This document shows, in pieces, positions 1-6,316 of a stretch of DNA of 64,000 bases. The position numbers were made by a program, and so were the translations under genes. The notes below the pieces were generated by a model that was not told where the DNA came from, did not search any database, and saw only the letters and a program-made list of their open reading frames with translations. Each line of letters starts with the position of its first letter. The first letter of the stretch is position 1. Source of the DNA: Hymenobacter sp. BRD128 (GTDB lineage Bacteria; Bacteroidota; Bacteroidia; Cytophagales; Hymenobacteraceae); contig NZ_CP053908.1 in NCBI RefSeq assembly GCF_013256625.1, positions 4,154,001 through 4,218,000 on the forward strand, given 5' to 3'.

Positions 1-42
1 CAGCTCATCAGTCAAATCAACTCGCGGCGCGCCATCAACTAA
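1..42 (+). CDS. C-terminal end of an unidentified gene (partial)
   Basis: Frame 1 is open from the window edge and ends in a TAA at 40-42, giving a 13-residue tail (QLISQINSRRAIN). A terminator-like hairpin follows at 50-82, which agrees with a real gene end. The fragment is too short to identify the protein. It could also be a chance open frame. Confidence 0.35.
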   Translation, partial: QLISQINSRRAIN

Positions 43-49
43 GCTAGCG

Positions 50-90
50 GCGGGTGCGATGGGCTAGCCCCGTCGCACCCGCTTGCTTTT
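50..90 (+). terminator. Hairpin terminator with CTAG at the loop apex
   Basis: Perfect 10-bp arms GCGGGTGCGA (50-59) and TCGCACCCGC (73-82) enclose a loop containing the palindrome GGGCTAGCCC, and TTGCTTTT follows. It sits between the upstream partial gene and the isocitrate dehydrogenase start at 125. Confidence 0.55.
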
Positions 91-124
91 GGCGCCCTTA
101 CTACTTCCTGTTACCACCTTTTGT

Positions 125-1129
125 ATGCATTTCGTAACCCTCATTCCCGGCGATGGTATCGGTCCGGAAATCACCCGTGCCGTTGTCGATATCCTCACCG
201 CCGCCCAGGCGCCGGTGCAGTGGGAAACCCACAACGCGGGCGAAACGGCCCTGGCCGAAAGCGGTGCCCTGCTACCCCAAACGCTGTTTGACTCGCTGGA
301 GCGCACCCGTGTGGGCCTCAAAGGCCCTGTGACCACGCCGGTAGGCAAAGGGTTTCGCAGCGTAAACATTACGCTGCGCCAGAAATACGACCTCTACCAG
401 AACGTGCGCCCGGCCAAGACGACGCCCGGCATCGAAACGCCCTTCAAAGGCATTGACCTGGTGCTGTTTCGCGAGAATACCGAGGGCCTCTATGCCGGGC
501 TGGAGTTGTGGGACGAGCGCCTGGGCATTGCCGATTCCATCAGCCGCAACACCGTGGTGGGCTGCCGCAAAATCTGCCGCGCCGCCTTTGCCTACGCCGC
601 CAAGCACGGCCGCAAGCACGTGACGCTGGCCCACAAAGGCAACATCCTGAAGCAGGCCGGCAAGCTTATGATTGATGCCTGCAAAGAGGCGTCGGCCGAG
701 TTTCCGGAGGTGACGTTTTACGACGACCGCATCATTGATAATATGTGCATGCAGCTGGTGAATAAGCCCCAGCAGTTCGACGTGATTGTGACCACCAACC
801 TGTTTGGCGACATCCTTTCCGACCTCTGCGCTGGCCTCGTGGGCGGGCTAGGGGTGGTGGCCGGTGCCAACATCGGCGACAATATGGCCATCTTCGAGGC
901 CGTGCACGGCTCGGCCCCCGACATTGCCGGCCAGGGCAAAGCCAACCCCACCGCCCTGCTGCGCTCGGCGCTGATGATGCTTGAGCACCTGGACGAAAAG
1001 CCTTATGCGGAGCGCATTGAGGCGGCCCTCAACGAAACGCTGCTGCACAAAGAGCAGTGCACCGGCGACCTCGGCGGCCGGGCCTCGACCAGCGAATTTG
1101 CCCAGCATATTATTGATAAGCTGAAGTAA
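125..1129 (+). CDS. icd: NAD-dependent isocitrate dehydrogenase
   Basis: A 334-residue enzyme of the isocitrate/isopropylmalate dehydrogenase family, which decarboxylates isocitrate to 2-oxoglutarate in the TCA cycle using NAD. Visible family features are the N-terminal LIPGDGIGPE, the substrate-binding stretch SVNITLRQKYDLYQNVRP near residues 78-95, FRENTEG near 116-122, the metal-binding DILSD near 229, and the cofactor loop ending in AVHGSAPDIAGQGKANP. I place the start at the ATG at 125 because the open frame before it (from a TTG at 83) lies next to a terminator and reads as non-homologous leader; GDGIGPE then begins ten residues in, as usual. No Shine-Dalgarno is seen. 3-Isopropylmalate dehydrogenase is less likely, because the sequence resembles the eukaryotic IDH3-like NAD type and no leu genes are adjacent. 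Confidence 0.88.
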   Translation: MHFVTLIPGDGIGPEITRAVVDILTAAQAPVQWETHNAGETALAESGALLPQTLFDSLERTRVGLKGPVTTPVGKGFRSVNITLRQKYDLYQNVRPAKTTPGIETPFKGIDLVLFRENTEGLYAGLELWDERLGIADSISRNTVVGCRKICRAAFAYAAKHGRKHVTLAHKGNILKQAGKLMIDACKEASAEFPEVTFYDDRIIDNMCMQLVNKPQQFDVIVTTNLFGDILSDLCAGLVGGLGVVAGANIGDNMAIFEAVHGSAPDIAGQGKANPTALLRSALMMLEHLDEKPYAERIEAALNETLLHKEQCTGDLGGRASTSEFAQHIIDKLK

Positions 1130-1147
1130 TCGATTTTAACCCCTGAC

Positions 1148-1181
1148 CATCGGGCGCAGGCTAGCCAGGCCGCGCCCGATG
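1148..1181 (+). terminator. Hairpin after isocitrate dehydrogenase
   Basis: Perfect 10-bp arms CATCGGGCGC (1148-1157) and GCGCCCGATG (1172-1181) with a 14-nt loop that contains GGCTAGCC. No T-run follows, so it may attenuate or protect a 3' end rather than act as a full intrinsic terminator. Confidence 0.4.
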
Positions 1182-1189
1182 CTGCGTAT

Positions 1190-1693
1190 ATGCTGCGTTC
1201 TACTCTCTACTCTCTTGCCGTGGCGGCCCTGCTGCTGGGCGGCTGCAACCGCGACAAAACCGAAGCCGGTACCCAGGGCATGAATGCGGCCGCCGACGAG
1301 GCGGCCACCGATGCCAAGGCTAACCCCACCATCGATAACCCCAACGTGGCCAGCGATACCGAGGCGCCCAACCCCAACGCACCGGTACTTACTTTCGCCG
1401 AAAAGCAGTTCGATTTTGGCGATATTCAGCCTGATAGCAAGGTGCAGCACGTCTTCAAGTTTACGAACACCGGCAAGACGCCGCTGCTCATTGCCGATGC
1501 CACGGCCAGCTGCGGCTGCACCACCCCCAGCTGGACTAAAAATGCGGTAGCGCCCGGTGCCACCGGCGAGATGGAAGTGCAGTTTGACAGCCACGGCAAG
1601 CAGGGCCTCATCAGCAAGCAAGTGAGTGTGCGGGCCAATACCCAGCCCAGCATCACGACTATCTACATCAAAGGCAATGTGCTGACGAAGTAA
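1190..1693 (+). CDS. DUF1573 lipoprotein
   Basis: A 167-residue exported protein. The signal peptide ends in a lipobox (LLLGGC, Cys19), so it should be lipidated and membrane-anchored. A Thr/Asn/Pro-rich spacer follows to about residue 65, then a DUF1573 domain (Ig-like) with FDFGDIQPDSKVQHVFKFTN and the conserved SCGCTTPSW segment. The molecular function of DUF1573 is unknown. In many Bacteroidota the gene precedes yajC, a YbbR-like gene and coaE, exactly as here, which supports the call and links it to envelope or secretion housekeeping by context only. Confidence 0.85.
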   Translation: MLRSTLYSLAVAALLLGGCNRDKTEAGTQGMNAAADEAATDAKANPTIDNPNVASDTEAPNPNAPVLTFAEKQFDFGDIQPDSKVQHVFKFTNTGKTPLLIADATASCGCTTPSWTKNAVAPGATGEMEVQFDSHGKQGLISKQVSVRANTQPSITTIYIKGNVLTK

Positions 1694-1811
1694 GGCGCCG
1701 TGCTGGCTAGGGTGGTAGCCGCTACAACGGCGCTGGCTAGCCTACCTTGCTGCCCGGTTATTTCTCGGCCTTGTCAGTTCCGCGTTTTTTGCGCTTTCTT
1801 AGATTTAACTC

Positions 1812-2150
1812 ATGACTTTTTTAACTCTCTTGCTTCAGGCACCTGCATCGGGCAGCGGCATCATGCAGCTTATCTTCCCGGCAGCTATCGGCCTGGTGCT
1901 GTATTTCTTCATGATTCGGCCGCAGCAGCGCAAAACCTCCGAGGCCAAGGCCTTTCGCGAGTCGCTGGTGAAGGGCACCCGCGTAGTCACTATCGGCGGC
2001 CTGCACGGCCTGTTGGTCGAAGTAGGCCCCGAAACCGTGCTGCTCGAAGTAGAGCGTGGCCAGCGCCTGCGCTTCGACCGCAGCGCCATCGCGCGCGTGG
2101 CCGGCTCGCCCGCCACTGCCACCGATAGCGCCACGCCGATAGCCAGCTAG
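1812..2150 (+). CDS. yajC: Preprotein translocase subunit YajC
   Basis: A 112-residue single-pass inner-membrane protein. It has a hydrophobic segment near residues 16-36 (IMQLIFPAAIGLVLYFFMI), the family RPQQRK motif directly after it, and a cytoplasmic domain with VVTIGGLHGLLVEV. YajC associates with SecDF at the Sec translocon. The stop codon is separated by one base from the next start, so the two genes are translationally coupled. The leader before the ATG is T-rich with no Shine-Dalgarno. Confidence 0.93.
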   Translation: MTFLTLLLQAPASGSGIMQLIFPAAIGLVLYFFMIRPQQRKTSEAKAFRESLVKGTRVVTIGGLHGLLVEVGPETVLLEVERGQRLRFDRSAIARVAGSPATATDSATPIAS

Positions 2151-2151
2151 C

Positions 2152-2613
2152 ATGAGGCCCGCGCCGCCCCCCGCCGCCAGCGGCCGGGCTAGCCAGGTGC
2201 TCGGTCGCCTGCTGCGCCCGCTGGTAGGCCGCGAGCCGAGCTTTTACCGCGCTGTGCTGGCGTGCTTCGTGATAGCCAGCACGTTGTGGATGCTGCGCTC
2301 GCTCAGCAACAGCTACACCGCCTCGCTCGACTACCCAGTGCGCTGGCGCTACAATGCCCGGCGCTATCACCCGGCGCGCCCCCTGCCGCCCACCGTGCCT
2401 ATCGAGGTGCGGGGCAATGGCTGGCGCCTGCTTAGCCGGGCCGTGGGCCTGCACTTGCCGCCCGCCGAGGTGCGCTTGCGGCTGCCTGGCACGCCGCCGC
2501 CGCGCTCGCCGCTGCGGCCGCCGCTGCGCCGCTCGCTGGGCACCGTGCGCCTAGTGCGCTTGCCCGCCGACTCGGCCACGTATTATTTGGTATCGGGCGG
2601 CGACTCGCTGTGA
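2152..2613 (+). CDS. Short YbbR-like (CdaR-like) membrane protein
   Basis: A 153-residue protein with one transmembrane segment near residues 38-60 (RAVLACFVIASTLWMLRSLS) followed by the Bacteroidota YbbR-type stretch NSYTASLDYPVRW and one beta-rich, Pro/Arg-rich domain. Position between yajC and coaE is the usual place for the YbbR-like gene. Relatives in this order are commonly about 300 residues with more than one YbbR repeat; this copy stops after roughly one, so it is either a reduced form or truncated. YbbR/CdaR proteins elsewhere modulate the c-di-AMP cyclase; no cyclase is in this window, so that role is not supported here. Confidence 0.7.
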   Translation: MRPAPPPAASGRASQVLGRLLRPLVGREPSFYRAVLACFVIASTLWMLRSLSNSYTASLDYPVRWRYNARRYHPARPLPPTVPIEVRGNGWRLLSRAVGLHLPPAEVRLRLPGTPPPRSPLRPPLRRSLGTVRLVRLPADSATYYLVSGGDSL

Positions 2614-2631
2614 GAGGTATAAGTCAAAAGT

Positions 2632-2694
2632 TAGGAAGTATGAGTTGATGCTCATAAAATCGTTAGAAACCTTATCGCCAACTCATAATTCTTA
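2632..2694. repeat. Imperfect inverted repeat before coaE
   Basis: Arms at 2632-2647 (TAGGAAGTATGAGTTG) and 2679-2694 (CAACTCATAATTCTTA) pair with two mismatches in 16. The stretch is clearly more AT-rich than its flanks and fills most of the gap between the YbbR-like gene and coaE. It looks like a small intergenic palindromic repeat; a role in transcription is not shown. Confidence 0.5.
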
Positions 2695-2711
2695 CCTCAT
2701 AACCCCAACAA

Positions 2712-3323
2712 ATGCTTCGCATTGGTATTACGGGCGGTATTGGCTCGGGCAAGAGCGTGGTGGCGCGGGTCTTTGCCGCGCTCGGCGTGCCAGTATACGA
2801 CTCCGACAGCCGTGCCAAGCATGTGATGGCCAATGATTTGGTGTTACGGGCGCAGTTGCAGCAAGCCTTTGGGGCCGAGGCATACGACGCGGAGGGCCAG
2901 CTCAATCGCTCCCACCTGGCCAGGGTCGCTTTCAACGATGCGGCCCAGCTGGCTAGGCTCAATGCGCTGGTGCACCCGCGCGTGGGCGAAGATTTTGCCG
3001 CCTGGGCGGCCGCGCAGGCAAGGGCCGGCTCCGCGTATGTGCTGAAAGAAGCCGCTTTGCTCTACGAGTCAGGCTCTTACCGGGGGCTCGACGGCATTAT
3101 TACCGTGTTTGCGCCGGCCGAAGTGCGGGCGGCGCGGGTGCTGCGGCGCGACAGCCACCGCTCGGCTGCCGACGTGCAAGCCATTATGAGCAAGCAGCTT
3201 AGCGAAGAAGAAAAGCTGGCTAGGGCCGACTACGTCATCTACAACGACGACTCGCAGCTGGTGCTGCCCCAAGTACTGGCGTTGGATAAGAAATTCGGCA
3301 TGCGGAATGAAGAATTACGCTAG
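2712..3323 (+). CDS. coaE: Dephospho-CoA kinase
   Basis: A 203-residue P-loop kinase that phosphorylates the 3'-OH of dephospho-CoA, the last step of CoA synthesis. The N-terminus IGITGGIGSGKS carries the Walker A loop (residues 8-15); PVYDSDSRAKH is the substrate-binding DxD segment; LNALVHPRV and LYESG are further family marks. The last residues (KKFGMRNEELR) are encoded by the left arm of a hairpin (3292-3352), and this tail looks like translated intergenic repeat rather than enzyme. The gene converges on the minus-strand GNAT-like gene. Confidence 0.93.
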   Translation: MLRIGITGGIGSGKSVVARVFAALGVPVYDSDSRAKHVMANDLVLRAQLQQAFGAEAYDAEGQLNRSHLARVAFNDAAQLARLNALVHPRVGEDFAAWAAAQARAGSAYVLKEAALLYESGSYRGLDGIITVFAPAEVRAARVLRRDSHRSAADVQAIMSKQLSEEEKLARADYVIYNDDSQLVLPQVLALDKKFGMRNEELR

Positions 3324-3352
3324 CGGCAATGCCTCACTCCGCATGCTGAATT
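3292..3352. terminator. Hairpin shared by two convergent genes
   Basis: Arms at 3292-3310 (AATTCGGCATGCGGAATGA) and 3334-3352 (TCACTCCGCATGCTGAATT) are inverted repeats with one or two mismatches. The coaE stop (3321-3323) lies in the loop and the stop of the opposing gene begins at 3351, so the structure could end transcription from both sides. There is no long T-run. The arms resemble mobile intergenic palindromes. Confidence 0.5.
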
Positions 3353-4526
3353 ACCTGATAATCGGGTAACGCTCGAAGGGCCGGTCCACAAATAGCTTGC
3401 GGTAAGTAGCGTGGGTCTTGATGATTTTGGCGCCGATGCTGCGCGTGGTTACGAGCATGCGGGGGTTAAAATCGCCAATCCAGTTCATCTCAATGTCGCG
3501 GTAGCCAATGTTGCTGAACGGCAGCTGCGTCCAGGCCACGAGCGCTTGGTCTACGCCTTTGCCTTGGAACTCGGGTACTACTCCGTAGATAATGCCCAGC
3601 ATTTTTTTGTCGCGGCGCCGCATGTAGCGCCATTGCTGGTACACAAAGCGCAGCTTACCAACCAGGTTGAGGCGGTGGCCGATGTGCTTGAAAATTTGGT
3701 TCAGCTCGGGAATATTGATGAAGAAAGCCACCGGCTCGTCGCCGTGGTAAGCGAAGGTGAGCAGGCGCTCGTCGAGCACGGGTTTCATCTCGCGCACAAT
3801 GGTGCGGGCCTGCTCAATAGTCATGGGCTGCACCCCGGCGTGGCGGCCCCAGGCCAGGTTGTAGACGTGGTGAAAATCCTGGGCCAGCTTCTCGGGCTCG
3901 GCCTTGCGGGCGTGCACAAAGCGAAACTCGCCGCTAGCCTGAAAATCGGTCAGCTTCTGGTGGAAGCTGGGGTGTAGCGGCAGCAGCACCGGCCGCCAGC
4001 AGGTATACTGCTTGAAGTAGAGCTGAAAGCCGTAACCCTCAAACAGCCTTTGGTAATACGCTGGATGCCAGAACATGCCGTAGTTGGGCTCGCGGTCGAA
4101 GCCATCAATAAGCACGCCCCAGAACCGGTCGCGGTCGCCGAAGTTGATGGGGCCGTCCACGGCTAGCATGCCGCGCGCCCGCAGCCAGTCGCCGGCCACG
4201 TCGAAGAGCTGGTTGGCCGCCGCCTGGTCATTAATGCACTCAAAAAAGCCCAGGCCGCCCGCTGGCAGGCTGGCATCGGTAGCCGTGGCGGTGAGCACAT
4301 TTACAAACGCCGCGATGCGGCCGATGACCGCGTCCTGGGCGTCGGTGAGCAGCCAGCGCTGCGCCTGGCCGCCGGCGGCGAAAAGCTTATTCTTAGCCGG
4401 GTCAAACACGGCCTCGACCTCATTATCGAGCGGGCCGATATAAGCCGGCTCGTGGCGATGCAGGCGGTGGGGCAGGGCGCAAAACTGCCGCTGCTGGGCC
4501 TTGGAGAGAACTTCGAGAAGTGGCAT
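3351..4526 (-). CDS. GNAT-like N-acetyltransferase family protein
   Basis: A soluble protein of 391 residues with no signal peptide. It resembles large Bacteroidota GNAT-fold proteins: a first half with VFDPAKNKLF and AFVNVL, a segment LGFFECINDQAAANQLFDVAGDWLRARGM typical of an acetyl-CoA-binding GNAT core, and a C-terminal half with a second GNAT-like LGIIYGVVPEFQGKGVDQAL. The substrate is not evident. The open frame extends 32 codons further up to 4622, but those residues run into the hairpin at 4623; the ATG at 4526 starts the recognisable MPLLEVLSKAQQRQF and is preferred. Confidence 0.6.
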   Translation of the reverse strand: MPLLEVLSKAQQRQFCALPHRLHRHEPAYIGPLDNEVEAVFDPAKNKLFAAGGQAQRWLLTDAQDAVIGRIAAFVNVLTATATDASLPAGGLGFFECINDQAAANQLFDVAGDWLRARGMLAVDGPINFGDRDRFWGVLIDGFDREPNYGMFWHPAYYQRLFEGYGFQLYFKQYTCWRPVLLPLHPSFHQKLTDFQASGEFRFVHARKAEPEKLAQDFHHVYNLAWGRHAGVQPMTIEQARTIVREMKPVLDERLLTFAYHGDEPVAFFINIPELNQIFKHIGHRLNLVGKLRFVYQQWRYMRRRDKKMLGIIYGVVPEFQGKGVDQALVAWTQLPFSNIGYRDIEMNWIGDFNPRMLVTTRSIGAKIIKTHATYRKLFVDRPFERYPIIR

Positions 4527-4622
4527 AGCGGCAAAGGTAGGGCTAGCCTCCGGCCCTAAGGCCGCCGCAGCCTGCCGCCAGAAGGCTAATACGCTGCCAG
4601 CACCTGGAACAACCTGGCGCAT

Positions 4623-4664
4623 CCCGAAGACCAGGGCGGGCCGCAGGCCGCCCTGGTCTTCGGG
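4623..4664. repeat. Perfect 17-bp inverted repeat
   Basis: Arms CCCGAAGACCAGGGCGG (4623-4639) and its exact reverse complement (4648-4664) enclose an 8-nt loop. It lies upstream of the GNAT-like gene and at the broken edge of the PAS pseudogene. No T-run follows on either strand, so it is not an obvious terminator; it may be an old rearrangement junction or an RNA structure in the GNAT leader. Confidence 0.6.
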
Positions 4665-5132
4665 CCTACCACACCTATCAGCGAGCCGAAAACCAGCGCC
4701 GAGCCTACGGCCGACTGCTTGCCGAAGCTCCGGTACTCGTAGGTGTTCGGCGTGGTCCCGGGCATCGCTACGAGTTCACCAACCCCGCCTACCAGCAAGT
4801 ATTTTCGCGCCGGCAGCTGCTGGGCCGGCCCATTGCCGAAGCCCTGCCCGAGGTAGCCGAGCAAGGCTTGATAAAGGTGCTCGACCACACGTATATCACC
4901 GGCGAAAGCCTCCGCGACCCGGCCCCTGCGCGTTGGGCTGAAGCGTCGGCCCAGGCCTGCTTTACAGGAAATTTACGTAAACCTGACCCTGCAGCAATTC
5001 AAAGAGCAGAACCAACCGGCGGGTATCCTGGTTTTTGGCGTGGAAGTGACCGACCTGGTGCGCGCCCGTGCCGAGCTAGCTGAGCTGCGCGCGCGGGGCA
5101 CGGGCGGCCCCGGCGCTCCGCACGAGCGCTAA
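4663..5132 (+). pseudogene. Remnant of a PAS-domain protein (frameshifted fragment)
   Basis: The plus strand from about 4670 reads RAYGRLLAEAPVLVGV, then RRGPGHRYEFTNPAYQQVF and LLGRPIAEALPEVAEQG: the same PAS unit that is repeated in the large kinases at 6.3-15.6 kb. After TGESLRDP the frame breaks near 4920-4930 (one base too many in a C-rich stretch) and resumes as EIYVNLTLQQFKEQNQPAG and GILVFGVEVTDLVRARAEL, ending in TAA at 5130-5132. The N-terminus, any earlier PAS units and any kinase domain are missing. It lies on the opposite strand from the intact relatives, so it is an inverted, decayed copy. Confidence 0.7.
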
Positions 5133-5187
5133 GTGGCCGGCCCGTTGCCCTTTCTATATTGCCCTGGTTTTTCGCTTCACTCCCCTT

Positions 5188-5547
5188 ATGGCACTTTCTC
5201 CCTTCGACTTTCAACAGGCCCGCGTCAAGCAGGTATTGTTTAAGTCGCGGCTGCGCTCGGTGCTCTACGGGGTGCGCGAGGCTGATGCCACACTTTTTTC
5301 GCCCGCCGACAGCCCGTTGGGCCAGTGGCTACAAACGGTGCTCAAGCCCGACTACGGCACCCGGCCCGAGGTGCGCGAAGCGGAGCGCCTGTTGCAGCAA
5401 CTTCTGCGTACTGGCCAGGACCTGACCACCCGCTACCAGCGGGGCCAGATTGAGGAGGCCCGCGCCGGCCTCGACCAGGTAAACACGCTTGCCGACCAGA
5501 TAGATGCGGTGCTGCTAGGCCTGCAACACAGCCTTGGGATGAGCTAG
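5188..5547 (+). CDS. Small helical protein, possibly CZB-like
   Basis: A 119-residue, mostly helical, soluble protein. The spacing of FDFQQARVKQVLFKSRLRSVL, then PLGQWLQTVLKPDYGTRPEV, then a helix EAERLLQQLL resembles the chemoreceptor zinc-binding (CZB) domain, in which W follows a CxLGxW motif. The usual zinc-ligand His and Cys are not present here, so if it belongs to that family it is a degenerate member. It sits beside the PAS remnant and the sensory cluster, which fits a signalling accessory role, by inference only. Confidence 0.45.
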   Translation: MALSPFDFQQARVKQVLFKSRLRSVLYGVREADATLFSPADSPLGQWLQTVLKPDYGTRPEVREAERLLQQLLRTGQDLTTRYQRGQIEEARAGLDQVNTLADQIDAVLLGLQHSLGMS

Positions 5548-5602
5548 GCAACCCCCGCGCCCCACCCTCCGTTAAGGACGTGGCTCGACTACGCGCTCGC
5601 CT

Positions 5603-5767
5603 ATGAAACGCACTGAAATCATCATCCGCCAAGACCGTATTGTGTATACGCTGCTCATCGTGACGGCGGCTATTGGCTTAGCGTGGGTGCTGTGGCGGCA
5701 CCAATACCTGCTCGACCGCAGCAAATCAGGGACAGCCGCCGTGCCAACCGCGTCGGCGCCCCGCTAG
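5603..5767 (+). CDS. Small single-pass membrane protein
   Basis: A 54-residue open frame with ATG at 5603 and TAG at 5765-5767. The sequence has a charged N-terminus (MKRTEIIIRQDR), one hydrophobic helix (IVYTLLIVTAAIGLAWVLW) and a short polar tail, i.e. a type II or tail-exposed small membrane protein. No family is recognised. It begins 55 bp after the preceding helical protein and may share its transcript. Confidence 0.45.
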   Translation: MKRTEIIIRQDRIVYTLLIVTAAIGLAWVLWRHQYLLDRSKSGTAAVPTASAPR

Positions 5768-5970
5768 GCGCTGCCGGCCCAGCTGCTTCGGGCCAGCCAT
5801 ACCGTAGAAACAGCTGTTAGGCGGTTGGTTACCAAAAAAATATTGTCGTATCCAGACAAGTTGTTGCCGGCTCCGCGTAATAAAGGGGCCTCGAAGCTGC
5901 CGCGCCGCAAGAGCCAGGCGTAAAAATCAACCCGCAGAACTGCTCAGCCGGGCTAGGGTATTCTCGCCGG

Positions 5971-6289
5971 CTACTGCGGAAGGCGTAGCTGCAAAATATT
6001 CTTAGCATTGTCTTTGGTGAGGGACTTGCTCACAAGCCTGGCAATGAGCAGCTCCTGAGTTCGGACTAGGTCGCGGCCATAGCGGCTGGTAGGCTTCCGG
6101 AAACCCGATGCCGGTCATCACGGGCCTGTTTACATCACGCGGGATGAGGGCGGGCAGGGGCAGGGCCTCGGCAACTAGCAGGCGACCAGCTATGCCCAGG
6201 TACTTGAGTAGCAGCTCATTCAACAAGTTGCTGGTCGAGTCGTCATCGACTGGCAAGATGCTGGAGCGCGTGGGCCTGCGGGGCGGCAA
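5971..6289 (-). pseudogene. Decayed CheY-like response regulator
   Basis: On the minus strand from 6289 the sequence reads SSILPVDDDSTSNLLNELLL, ALIPRDVNRP and FPEAYQP, matching the intact regulator at 11501-11938 but missing about 20 residues before the phosphoacceptor segment and most of the segment after it. In another frame it resumes as ELLIARLVSKSLTKDNAKNI and LQLRLPQ, ending at 5971. The shift and deletions mean it cannot fold as a receiver. It lies 27 bp after the five-PAS kinase, the same spacing as the intact regulator behind the six-PAS kinase. Confidence 0.75.
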
Positions 6290-6316
6290 GTGGCCGACTA
6301 AGTTAACCAGGAGCGG

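Noticed and set aside
4527..4622. N-terminal extension of the GNAT-like protein
   Set aside because: The extra 32 residues run into the perfect hairpin and are not typical of the family; the ATG at 4526 is better.
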